A DNA stretch of 64,000 bases from Incurvaria masculella (Eukaryota; Arthropoda; Insecta; Lepidoptera; Incurvariidae): contig OX335641.1 in NCBI GenBank assembly GCA_946894095.1, positions 18,184,501-18,248,500 on the forward strand. The letters run 5' to 3'. Below are positions 17,429-27,121 of this stretch, piece after piece. The notes below the pieces were generated by a model. The model saw only the letters and a list, made by a program, of their open reading frames with translations, ran no database searches and had not been told where the DNA came from. How positions within the stretch are numbered: position 1 is the stretch's first letter; each line of letters starts with the position of its first letter. The translations under genes and the position numbers were made by a program.

Positions 17429-17513
17429 TATATGGCGTACGCCAGGACCTCTTGACGTGTCCGACGATGCGCATGGGATTTCGAACTTTAAGGGGTGGCT
17501 GCGAAAACCATGT
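17429..17513 (+). repeat. dispersed repeat family G, copy 1
   Basis: Shares ATGGCGTACGCCAGG and TTTCGAACTTT-type blocks with 46823-46914. Class unknown. Confidence 0.45.
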
Positions 17514-17825
17514 CGGCCGACCAGCTGCTTCTTCACACCATGTTTAAAGGACTAGTACATACAAGTACGACATACGAAAACAATTTGGGATCCTAATATT
17601 GACTTTGCTTTGTTGTTTTGTTTCATGCACGTTTTAAGTTTTGTTTTGCTTTGGTTTTTATAATTGGGAATGCACACCATGCATTTTGAAAAAAATTACT
17701 GTTGGTTGATGCGTGAAGATCTTTTTATTTTATGTTTACCTATATGTCTGTGTTAGTTGTTTCCAGGTGAACAGGAATTGTTCTGAATTTATTTTCATGT
17801 AACTTTAGATGGATCGTTAATTCCA

Positions 17826-18012
17826 CTCCTGTCATGATATGAGCCCAACATACCTCATGAGATCTAAGTGCCCTGAACTTCCTTATATTGCACTGACAAT
17901 GTTCATTACCGCTGCGACCATCATTAATTCAATGCGATAGTACCAATCTTAACACTTATTAAGTAAGTAAGGGGACCTGCAGTCCTAAGTGGAATCCTAA
18001 TCAACCACTACA
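17826..18012 (-). mobile_element. degenerate SINE family A tail
   Basis: Reverse-strand match to the common body (TGATATGAGCCCAACA, CATTACCGCTGCGACCATC, AAGTAAGGGGACCTGCAGT). Confidence 0.55.
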
Positions 18013-18205
18013 AATCCCTTAGTAGCCTCTTACAATATAATCGAATTACATTCAGAAGTGCCGACACCCACACATATGAATAATAATAAAACAAAAAATT
18101 AAATAACACAGCACTAAATAGGTAGCTGCTCCACATGGCGATTCTGATTTACTATCTAGAGAAAAGAACTTCCAGAATTAAATTGATCTCCTCTTTATAT
18201 TTAGG

Positions 18206-19431
18206 ATGGACAGTGCAAAAAACAGCGGGAAAGACATTTCCGAAAATAATAGCACACCCGACCCTGTTGAGCCGGTGAAAAATATTGCAGTGAGCGCGGT
18301 AGTACACGAGACGCCAGCTACTCCAGAACCCATACAATCGGCATCTACCGAGATCCCTATTGCGCACAGCTCTAAATCGACTTCGGAGGGTAAGAAACGA
18401 GAATTCGTAGTATCCCCCGACTCTCTGCAAGCTATAAGTAAGTTCTCTCAGAAGCATTTAGATATAATAGAGTACAAGGGGCGAACAGTCGTAAGCCCGG
18501 ACTCTTTTGACAAGGACGATGACTATTGCCGTATGGTCCTGCACAAACTTAATCCAGTTGTAGAGATAAAGAGGTCATTAAGAGCAGATAACGTAATTAA
18601 AAACTGTCAGAGAGTACTCCAAGAGACGACCGGTCAGAAGTTGCCTCTGAACAGATTCGCAGCCACTCTAGGCTTAGTTGGTGCAGAAAAGAAACAGTTC
18701 ATGTCTGATATTTTAGAGCAACGGCGGCATATGCGGACGACGGTGCAAAAAGTACAGAACTTGGAGAGTGATGGATTTGCAACAGACAGCAGTGCAGCAG
18801 ACTTTGAGCTGCAACCTGTCAACCCTAAAATTTTTGAAAAGGGTGAAACAGCAAAAAGAAAGAAGACTGCGCCAAATAGAGTCTCCAAAAGGTTGAAATC
18901 TGATAGTTCACAAGAATCTTTGTTTCTGCCATCCTCATCAAGTAATAGTTCGGACGATAAGCCAAAAAGACTTCCCAGTCCCAAAGCTGCAAAAGATCAT
19001 GATAAAGAAAATCTCAAAAGACGCAAGACCAGATCTCAAGCCAGTATCACATCCGAGGATGATAAAGAACATGACAAAAAATTGCCTGTCGCGAAGTCGA
19101 AGATGACAACTAAGGATTCAAAGCCTTTGAAACAACATAGAGTTTTGCGCACCGCAAACGCTAGCAAGATATCCAAAAATGAATCCACCCAACATGCTGG
19201 TCTGAGAAGCTTAAGCAATTCCCCGGGGAAGTCACCACTGAAACGACCCGATTTGCAAGGTGTGATTGAAGCAGATACATCGACGATAATCGCAAAGCAG
19301 ACGCAGATAAAGCGCTTGGGCGAGGTGAGTCCCGCAAAGTCAACTTCTTCACACAAGAAACCGACGAAAATCAACAAGACTGAAGAATCGCAAAGTTTGA
19401 GCAAGAAACTTAATGCATCGTCTAACACAAG
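18206..19431 (+). CDS. RAP1-like gene, coding exon 1
   Basis: Begins MDSAKNSGKD after acceptor TTATATTTAG. It ends CACAAG|GTGGAG in phase 2. Disordered, basic, with a Ser-run and several KRRK-type clusters. The frame continues open for 97 bases into the intron. Confidence 0.8.
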
Positions 19432-22400
19432 GTGGAGTATTTTATACATGCAACTTTTATGGTTGGTATGGTGTGGCCTAAACATAATAATATCCAAATT
19501 ACGTCTGCCTGCTATTGCCATTTGGTGAAGATCATAACTAAACATGGTTAGATTATTGTATCTCACTTTCCGCTATATTTATTCAATGATTTTTTATTAT
19601 TTCCAGCATAAAGCTAAAAACTTACTCCATGTTGGAAGATCAGGCAATTTTGGACTATATTTTAAAAGATAACAATTCGAGGTTGGTGAAGGGAACACTT
19701 ATGTGGAAAACTCTGCAAAAAGTATTTTATTCTATGACCAATCAATGTAAGTATACTCCCAAATTGTATATTTACATAATTCACATAAGTCTAATTAATA
19801 ATTTATTGTATATCTAAAATGTTTAATACGAAGACATACCTACATATGTAAAATTTGTCGATAATGTGTTTATTTTGGATTCTGTATGTTGCAGCAAGAA
19901 CCTGGCAGAGTCTAAAGAACAGATACCTTAATTACATTATGCCAGACCTAAAATATTATGGCCTAACATACGATAAGGAAAAATTGCTCCGTACTGGTCA
20001 ATATTTGGGTTAGTACTTGGTGATTATGTTAGTGTAATAGCTTGGTTTCAGCCGGAACATTTGGAACCGGCAATTCACTAATTGCCCGTTCCAAAAGGCC
20101 ATTTTTAGATGACGAATTTTTAAGTATTCACTATCACATTTTAACTTCATAAATACGCACTTATTTTACGTTATTTACAGGTGAAATAACCAGAAAGAAG
20201 AAGACTTCTAAAGAGAACTCGATATTCAAGACTCAGCCAGTGGCGAGCGCATCGAATGCACTTCGTTTTAAAAACAAGCCCAAAACATCAGGTAATGCTC
20301 TAAAGCAGTGGTTCTTAACCTTTTGGTACTAATTTGACAAAAATTCTATATTGCCATGGACCACTACAGTAAATGGATCTATGAATAAAACACTCAATTG
20401 TTCAAAGCGAACAGCATTTATTAGGTTGGTTTAGTAATTTCATTCAGTCGGCCGAGTCGGTCTAACGTACGGGTCGCAAAGAGACGAAACTTTGCGAGAG
20501 AGAGAGCCGGTCTGCCGTTGCATACCGACATAGGTACCGATGACCCAGATCTTTAGACCCGTTCATTTGCGAACGACCCAACAATACTGGTCCTCACTTC
20601 CACTGCAAATTGCGTTGGGCGTCGTGTACATGTAGACTCGTCACTTATATTTTTGTATGGCTTCGCGGACCAATCAGGTGCTCCCAGGGACCACCAGTGG
20701 TCCGTGGACCACCGGTTTAGAACCAGTGCTCTGAATGGTATGTGCGATTCAGTTTTATTATTTACATAATATCACATTTGCATGCAAGGTATGCCTTTTA
20801 AGTCTTGTCGTTTACACATTTCCTGCCGATTTCACGCCAAAGTCACAGCGACATTTCAATTTGTCAAGTAGCATTCAAAAATGAGTTTCTGTAAGGAAAA
20901 TCAAGGCAGTCCAAACGATCGAAAACATGTAGAATGTTTTCCGTTTCAAGCATCTTTTTTAGTAAATCCCATAGAAATTGGATGTACCGCGCATGCTAGG
21001 TCTATGGTCAATCCGATGCTACCAATCTGTCGGGATTAAAACTGACCTACCTAGTAAGTAAACCTACGACACTCCGAATTTACTATGAAAAACCAACAGC
21101 AGGCTAAAAACAACTCACCAATGCAAGATTTTCTGTGCGATGCGTGTGTGCATGCAGTGTTGGCTATCTTCCTCTTAACAATAATGGAACAGGGGCTGCT
21201 CAAACAAGCAGAACAAACCGGCTTGGCCCATATGATTTTTTTTTTAAATTATGCGTCCTGACATGGATGGCTAATACCACAAAACTACTGTTGTGATATT
21301 ATCCCAATGCACCACATTCCCGAAGGAATTAGGTGCCATGCCAGGACCTTCCCTTTATGAGCACGGCTACATTGAACTAGATGAAAAACACGGAATTTTT
21401 CATTGCCGCTTCGACCATCTTTTCATCCAATGCGATGGTACCAAACGGGCGGGCTTTCACCCTACCACCTAGTAGGGGAAGGGGACCTACAGTTTTACAT
21501 GGATTCCGAACCATGGAACAGTTCGAATTTATGACGAAATGCACTTATTGAACTCGGAGAGAGAAAGAAAGTGGTGCATGTCGGAATTGAACCCAGACCT
21601 CTGGTACGCTAGGCCAGTCCCCGCGCCACTAGTTTACGAGCCGCTTAGTTTATGTCAAACAACTGCCAGACGTTGTGAGTGACATGAGGGGTGCGTGTCA
21701 ACGCATTTTCAGCACAAGCGTAGTGTTGCTTCTTATTGTATATATGTAGTAAGGAAGGAACCTGCAGTTGAATGTGGGTTCCGGACCATCTAGTGACCCG
21801 CACTTTCAACAAAAATAATAATTTAGGATGGACAGTAAGACATTAAGACGATGGGTATAACCAGATGTTCAAACCTGCGATAATGCCATTGCTATTGTCA
21901 TTTTATTTGTTGCAATATTCTCTTCCATTGGTGACTTCGCAGCTCCATATACTATGAGCATAGCTTCTAATCGCACCTCTCACATGCGTAAACTTCTGCT
22001 TGCCTAGCGGCTAGGTTACCACGAATTACTGGCTTTTTCTCTGTAAATATTATTTGTCCTATGAACACCATGCAAATGCCATGCACAAAATGTTCATGTT
22101 TTTTGCATGAAAATATTTAGTTTTATTAAACAGGACGCCAGATGGGTTGCAGTCATTACTTTGAGTCACTCTAAGCCGGGATACCTGATTATCTGGAAGC
22201 CCATTGCTTTAGAGGGCACTGTTAAGCGTGGCTCCAAGGAAGCTATGCATTCATCAAGTTTTGTACAGAGTAGCGATGACAGTTCCAGAAGAGCCGGGCC
22301 CGTCGACGAGCAGGGGCACGGCCCCCGTGAGCTCCACGCCGAAGAGCGAGCCCCGGGCGCGCGGCGGCGATCCGACCTACTCGGAGGTCACGCGCCGCTA

Positions 22401-22482
22401 CCTGCGGCGGCGCCCGCGCACGTCCTCCGACGAGGAGACCCCCGCTAGACCCACCAGGAAACTGTACAACCCCAACGCGTGA
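18206..22482 (+). CDS. RAP1/TERF2IP-like Myb-domain nuclear protein
   Basis: Exons 18206-19431, 19607-19746, 19895-20008, 20181-20291 and, less surely, 22274-22482 give 1,800 bp (599 residues) with agreeing phases. The first 410 residues are polar, Ser/Lys-rich and low in structure, with nuclear-signal-like KRKK and LKRRK runs. Residues of exons 2-3 (LKTYSMLEDQAILDYILKDN, WKTLQKVF, then TWQSLKNRYLNYI) match the Myb domain of human RAP1, which has EDDVAIL-type and WQSLKDRYLKHL motifs. RAP1 binds TRF2 at telomeres and also acts in gene regulation. No N-terminal BRCT domain was seen, unlike vertebrate RAP1, so telomeric function is an inference. The start ATG lies two bases after an ATTTAG acceptor, so a 5' UTR exon probably exists upstream. 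Confidence 0.75.
19607..19746 (+). CDS. RAP1-like gene, coding exon 2 (Myb helices 1-2)
   Basis: Acceptor ATTTCCAG, donor CAAT|GTAAGT, phases 2 and 1. Encodes SMLEDQAILDYIL and the conserved GTLMWKTLQKVF. Confidence 0.85.
19895..20008 (+). CDS. RAP1-like gene, coding exon 3 (Myb helix 3)
   Basis: Acceptor ATGTTGCAG, donor TTGG|GTTAGT. Encodes SRTWQSLKNRYLNYIMPDLK, the recognition-helix region. A partial duplicate lies at 15073-15318. Confidence 0.85.
20181..20291 (+). CDS. RAP1-like gene, coding exon 4
   Basis: Acceptor TATTTACAG, donor CAG|GTAATG, phase 1 at both ends. Basic linker EITRKKKTSKEN and SNALRFKNKPKT. Confidence 0.75.
20306..20728. mobile_element. non-autonomous hAT-type element
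   Basis: The left end CAGTGGTTCTTAACC and right end GGTTTAGAACCAGTG are imperfect terminal inverted repeats of the hAT type. They are flanked by a degenerate 8-bp duplication CTCTAAAG/CTCTGAAT. It sits 14 bp after RAP1-like exon 4. No transposase frame. Confidence 0.7.
20737..21233. other. intron, nothing recognised
   Basis: Part of the last RAP1-like intron between the hAT element and a SINE; no supported feature. Confidence 0.4.
21234..21648 (-). mobile_element. SINE family A copy (tRNA-like head)
   Basis: The minus-strand copy runs from a head with CTCGTAAACTAGTGGCGCGG to a T-run at its left end that is the A-tail. Shared body blocks: GGTGCCATGCCAGGACCTTC, TTCATTGCCGCTTCGACCAT, CCAATGCGATGGTACCA. 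Confidence 0.8.
21649..22273. other. intron, mostly unique
   Basis: A short SINE A fragment is visible around 21745-21800 (AAGGAAGGAACCTGCAGTTG). Otherwise nothing is recognised before the terminal exon. Confidence 0.4.
22274..22482 (+). CDS. RAP1-like gene, probable terminal exon
   Basis: The frame reads VPEEPGPSTSRGTAPVSSTP, then TYSEVTRRYLRRRP, and stops TGA after KLYNPNA. It is GC-rich against an AT-rich background. It can be joined in frame to exon 4 at an AG at 22273 or 22282; both acceptors are weak, so the join and membership of this gene are uncertain. Confidence 0.5.
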
Positions 22483-22636
22483 CGCTGTAGTGCTTAGTGC
22501 CGGGCTGGTCACCGTGCGGGTGCTGTTAGTGGATAGGCCGCGTTCGGAGTCACCCTCGTAGCCTATAACACATACATTTGTCAAATTTCGTAGGAAACGT
22601 ATTGTTTGATTATGGGTGGATTTTTCAATTATCAGT

Positions 22637-22642
22637 AATAAA
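22637..22642 (+). terminator. candidate polyadenylation signal of the RAP1-like gene
   Basis: AATAAA about 155 bp after the stop codon. Confidence 0.5.
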
Positions 22643-23623
22643 CGGTCTTATAGTAGAAAAGGTTTATCCAAATACAGTTTCTTTCAATATTATGTTATTG
22701 TAATTTTTTACTAATGAAGATAAAAACTTACTATAACGGATGGATAAGCAGCAGCACAAATAAATTCCTCGAATAGTTGTCTTATTGATTATTATCAGAC
22801 CATTGAAAAATTGTCCCTAAGGCATCAAACATTTTTTTAATCTTCCAATCGTTGTCTTCTCGTGCATTCTCTAAACAAAGTTAACTCTCATTTTTCCCAA
22901 TAAGTTTATCTGCAATCAATAATTAAATTAGATCTACTAAGGGTGTGTAATTTTGCAGGTCAAAATATCCCCAATAACATGAAACCTTTTACTAGAACTG
23001 ATAGTCAATATCCGGTATGTCATATCTTTTAAGTCTTCGTTGACCTTGACCAGGATGCTGGCCAACGATGACATTTTGAAGATATGTGTATCATTCCAAA
23101 GCAATCTAAATCTATGCTAATATGCTACCAAGTAGATTTCCATCAGATATTCTATTCCACAAATGAACCAAAATATCAGTGATGACACACTTTCCATACA
23201 TTGATGTTTTCTTTCTACACTTTTTTTGTTAAAGTAACGTGTTTTTTTAAATATTAAATTGGAAGCACATGGAGAAGGTCCCAACTTCGAGGTTCAATTG
23301 CATGCATGGTGGTCCCCAAATTAAGCTCAAATTATTTTTTCGATCACACTGTCAAGGTCTTGCCTTTATTTGACATTATCATTTATTTTTAAAAAATTGG
23401 CCCAACTCAACGTGTTGAAGTGGTTTTATGTACCACAATTTTATGTACATAAATATTATTTCAGAAATCATATCATGTTTACTTATGCTTTGGCCACATT
23501 TGTTATCATATAATTATGATTGAAAACCATATTCAGCTGTTACCATTGTATGCTACTGTTTTAGTAAAGCTTTATTTTTTTTATTCTTTATTTTTAAAAC
23601 ATGCACGAAGAACCCTTCTTTCA

Positions 23624-23672
23624 TCGTAACTTATCTAATAACATAGTAACTATGTTATTAGATAAGTTACGA
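23624..23672. repeat. perfect inverted repeat, 23-bp arms, 3-bp centre
   Basis: Arms 23624-23646 and 23650-23672 (TCGTAACTTATCTAATAACA...) are exact reverse complements around TAA. Confidence 0.85.
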
Positions 23673-26065
23673 AACTGGTTTGCTTGAAAAACTATACTTG
23701 TGTTATACGAACAACTTTAACAAATTTACTGGATATTTTTTTTTTTCCAGAGATCTGATTAGTCAATCTGTTAGTTTATACCTAACTTTACATTTTTATT
23801 AGATGTTTTCCGCATGACAGAAAGTGACAGCTTTGTTAACTGCTGCCTGGTTGGCTGATACAAAAATAAAATGTGAAGCATACATAGTCCAGCAGTCAGT
23901 TTGTTTTAATTGGTATTTGAGTAAATAAAATAAAAGGTACAGTTGCTATTGTGTTTATTATTACATATTATATTTCTTCTACACATTTAAATTTTAGACA
24001 TACAATATTTTCGTTACTATCGTAAGCACTAAGTGATATGACATAGGTAGTTAGGGGTTTTATCCATAGCAACCTAACTATACTTTCCACATTTCGTGTA
24101 CTCTTCATTATACACATTCGAACACTTGCTACTTACGGAATCCTTTACAACCCCTAGAATGTTAAGTAATAGTAGAAGGGAAATGATTTAATCCGGTGCA
24201 TCTTAAGTGTGCTGAAGATAAATTCAACGAAAAATATTAATAAAGAACTGCAGTGGAAAATATGTTTGGAATTTATTGCAGTTACGTATTATCGCGTAAT
24301 ATTCTACTAACGAACCTTACAAAACTACTTACATATTACTTTTTACAACTTACGTGGCTATATTTACACTCACTTCTGATAGTCTATTGTCAATATTACA
24401 TTTTATTCTGTTACCAATAGTCACAAGTCAAGTTTAAAACAAGTACAGAATATTTTTTTAAAATTATAGTATTTTAAGATATGTTGATTTTGTCTTTCAT
24501 TTCAAAGGGCTACAAAACTGTAGTTGTAATTTTCTGTACAGTTAAAACAGTTTGCTATCTCTTACGCATAGTAAATAAAAACCAGAAAAGAAAATTAAAA
24601 TTCAACAGTATTTTTAACAGTCTACAAATTCAATTTTGGAGGTGTACTGAAAAATGGTTACTGTGCAGCGTTCAGGCATCAACACAGGCATAGAGATTCA
24701 TAATGTTCAATTGCTTGAACGGTGAATTGTTTTGCATCATGCTACGTTTATACATATATCCCCAATAACTACTTGTGATTATATTACTTTTATATTTAAA
24801 TTCAACAAATCGTAATATAAATTGTACACAATAAAAATGTCATCTTTCCTTAATAATAGTTATGTAATTAGGAACTTTTCTTGTTGGTCCTCGTAACAAA
24901 CCAAGTGTTAATACAAAATACCAATAGCCGCTCTCAGTAGAATCGACTGTGCGTCGGAACTAATTAAATAATTCGAAACAACTTAAAACATTATTTACAT
25001 TTTACTTACTAACTATTCCTAGTCTTTACCTCTAACAACACTATGCTGATGGCATTGTTTCACAAAAGACAGAGATCTTACATTAATAACAAAAATACCT
25101 ACACAAATAATAAAACTTTCACTGCAAATTCATAAATCAACTTTCATATGATAAAACAAGGTAAAGATAAAATCGGTCGATACAAATAGGTTTATAAATA
25201 AGCAATAAATGTGAGGGCGAGCGATGCTACTCCTAAAATAAAACATATATTATACATCTAATATAAATTGAATAGACCCTGCATCAATGCGGAGACATCA
25301 CTCGCCGAACGACCATAATTTATGCAACCATTTTCAAAATGGCTGCCAACACGTCAGTGTGACCATTTTGATTTGATTTTGCTGATTTTAAGCCGTGCGC
25401 TATGTACAGGGGCGAAAGACAAGTCAAACATTTCACAGCCGATATACAATAACTACGAGCGTCCTGTACAGTGCTCAAGTCATCTTTCGCCCGCGCGCTT
25501 CGGATTCGTAATTAGTTTCTACTAGACTCAATTCTGGTGTAGTTTCAAGGGAGGATCGATTCCGAACTTATTGTCAATGTTTTGAACAAATCTACATCTC
25601 CATCCATCTGCTGATGGAGGTTTTTATTTCATGTAATTTGACCCACGGCATGTCTTCGAAACTACATCACAGTCGCGTCTCTATCTATTTACATATCCGA
25701 TAGAAGTTACAACAGTAGTTCCGTATTAAGATTAAATTAGAATTTACAATTCAGGATAATTTCCAAGTGTGGGTAATCAACCATTCTCATGAGCGTGACA
25801 ATCCATTCTATATTATTGAAATATCTGATCCACAGTTTTTATCCACACCAAAGTGTGTATATTATCACCATCTTAAAAACCTTTGTTGATTGGTGTAAAG
25901 ACTCTCACAATTCACTCTCAGATCAGTTACAGTGATCGATGAGCAAGTGTATGTGATAATTATAGTAATCAGCTGATGACGTAAGGCTTGAGAAATTGCA
26001 CCGACAATGTCAGCACTCGCTGACTGGGCGTACCCCGCAATTCAAATTAATTCGTCACCAAAGTG

Positions 26066-26073
26066 ATGCAAAT
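26066..26073 (+). promoter_or_regulatory. POU octamer ATGCAAAT
   Basis: Perfect octamer 0.85 kb downstream of the nub stop codon. Octamers are the classic POU-protein site, so autoregulation is possible but unproven. Confidence 0.3.
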
Positions 26074-26288
26074 AAACTATTATTGTAATTGGTAGCAATA
26101 ACCTAAAATGGTGAGTTTTTTTAGGTGAACGCACTAGATGGTGCTAGAATTAAAGCTAGTGCTATGCGGTTGAGCGGAGCGGCTGAGCTGCGTCGGTGGA
26201 CAGCATATTGTTGGTCGATCCGTGCAGCTTTCAGTGCATTACAGTTTTAATGCGGCAGTTCTCGTTTGTACTTTAAGGAAGAAGAATA

Positions 26289-26296
26289 ATTTGCAT
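26289..26296 (-). promoter_or_regulatory. POU octamer ATTTGCAT
   Basis: Second perfect octamer, 216 bp from the first, in opposite orientation, in the presumed nub 3' UTR. Confidence 0.3.
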
Positions 26297-26926
26297 TTTA
26301 ATATCTTCTCATGATATATTTCCTTCATCGACATCTTCAAGAGCACCTAAACTGAACATTTGATGCCGCGAAGCTGCAAATTCGCCTACGCTTGAAGATG
26401 TCTCACCAACTGCCCACTAAAATAAGAGATTGTATGACAATTTGCAATATCTTTGACTGTACTAGGGACCTTGGAGCTGGAAGTGTCGTAGGATTCCATG
26501 GTGCAAGCACGCGCGACCGTGGCGCGGTTGCCACCGCCCTGTACGGACCGGCGAGCTGCAACTGCGGCACAGTTTGCCTATTCAGTACCGACCAGCCGCA
26601 TAACAAATACGATTATTTCTACGTGGTTTGACTATAGAAAAAATCATCACATCGTAACACTTCTTCGTTGCCGCCTTTGAAAAGTGTCGTTCACCACAGC
26701 CAAAGAAGTTTTACTTCACATGCTGGCATATAACTTCATCCAGTGAGGCGCACAAGTCTTCACACCACCAACTGTCACTTCACCAATTGTCATCGTATAC
26801 GATGTTGCACCGTCCACAAAAGTTCGGTCGGCCAGGCTACACTCGGGCGGGTGTAGAGGGATATGTTGAGAGTGTCGGCGCGGACTAGTGGGGGTCCAGC
26901 CAGGCCGGCAGCTCCCAGTCGTGCCG

Positions 26927-27121
26927 TCATTCCTGCTTCACGTATCCGTGTGGCGGCGCGACGAGCGAGAGCGGCGCGGCGAGCGACGTGGCGAGCGCGG
27001 CGAGCACCCCCCCACCCCCGCCGCCGCCGCCGCCGCCCGCACCGTCCCCCGGGCTCCCCGCCGCCGGCGGGTTGATGCGCTTCTCCTTTTGGCGGCGGTT
27101 GCAGAACCACACTCGGACCAC
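26927..27121 (-). CDS. nub: nub coding exon 10 (homeodomain helix 3, C-terminus)
   Basis: Acceptor GTGTGGCAG. Encodes [19 protein letters not shown], then a run of ten glycines, an Ala/Leu-rich tail and a stop TGA after YVKQE. The glycine run is a GC-rich triplet repeat and may vary in length. Confidence 0.95.
   Translation of the reverse strand: MVRVWFCNRRQKEKRINPPAAGSPGDGAGGGGGGGGGGVLAALATSLAAPLSLVAPPHGYVKQE

Larger units (their letters stand above)
22483..26926. other. convergent 3' flanks of the RAP1-like gene and nub
   Basis: 4.4 kb of AT-rich sequence between two convergent genes, presumably their 3' UTRs and spacer. It has a 23-bp perfect palindrome (23624-23672), CAAAATGGCTGCC at 25335-25350, and two octamers (26066, 26289). 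No repeat-family copies were seen, which is unusual for this window. Confidence 0.5.

Noticed and set aside
18634..19566. Minus-strand frames up to 176 residues
   Set aside because: Antisense of RAP1-like exon 1; no splice or family support.
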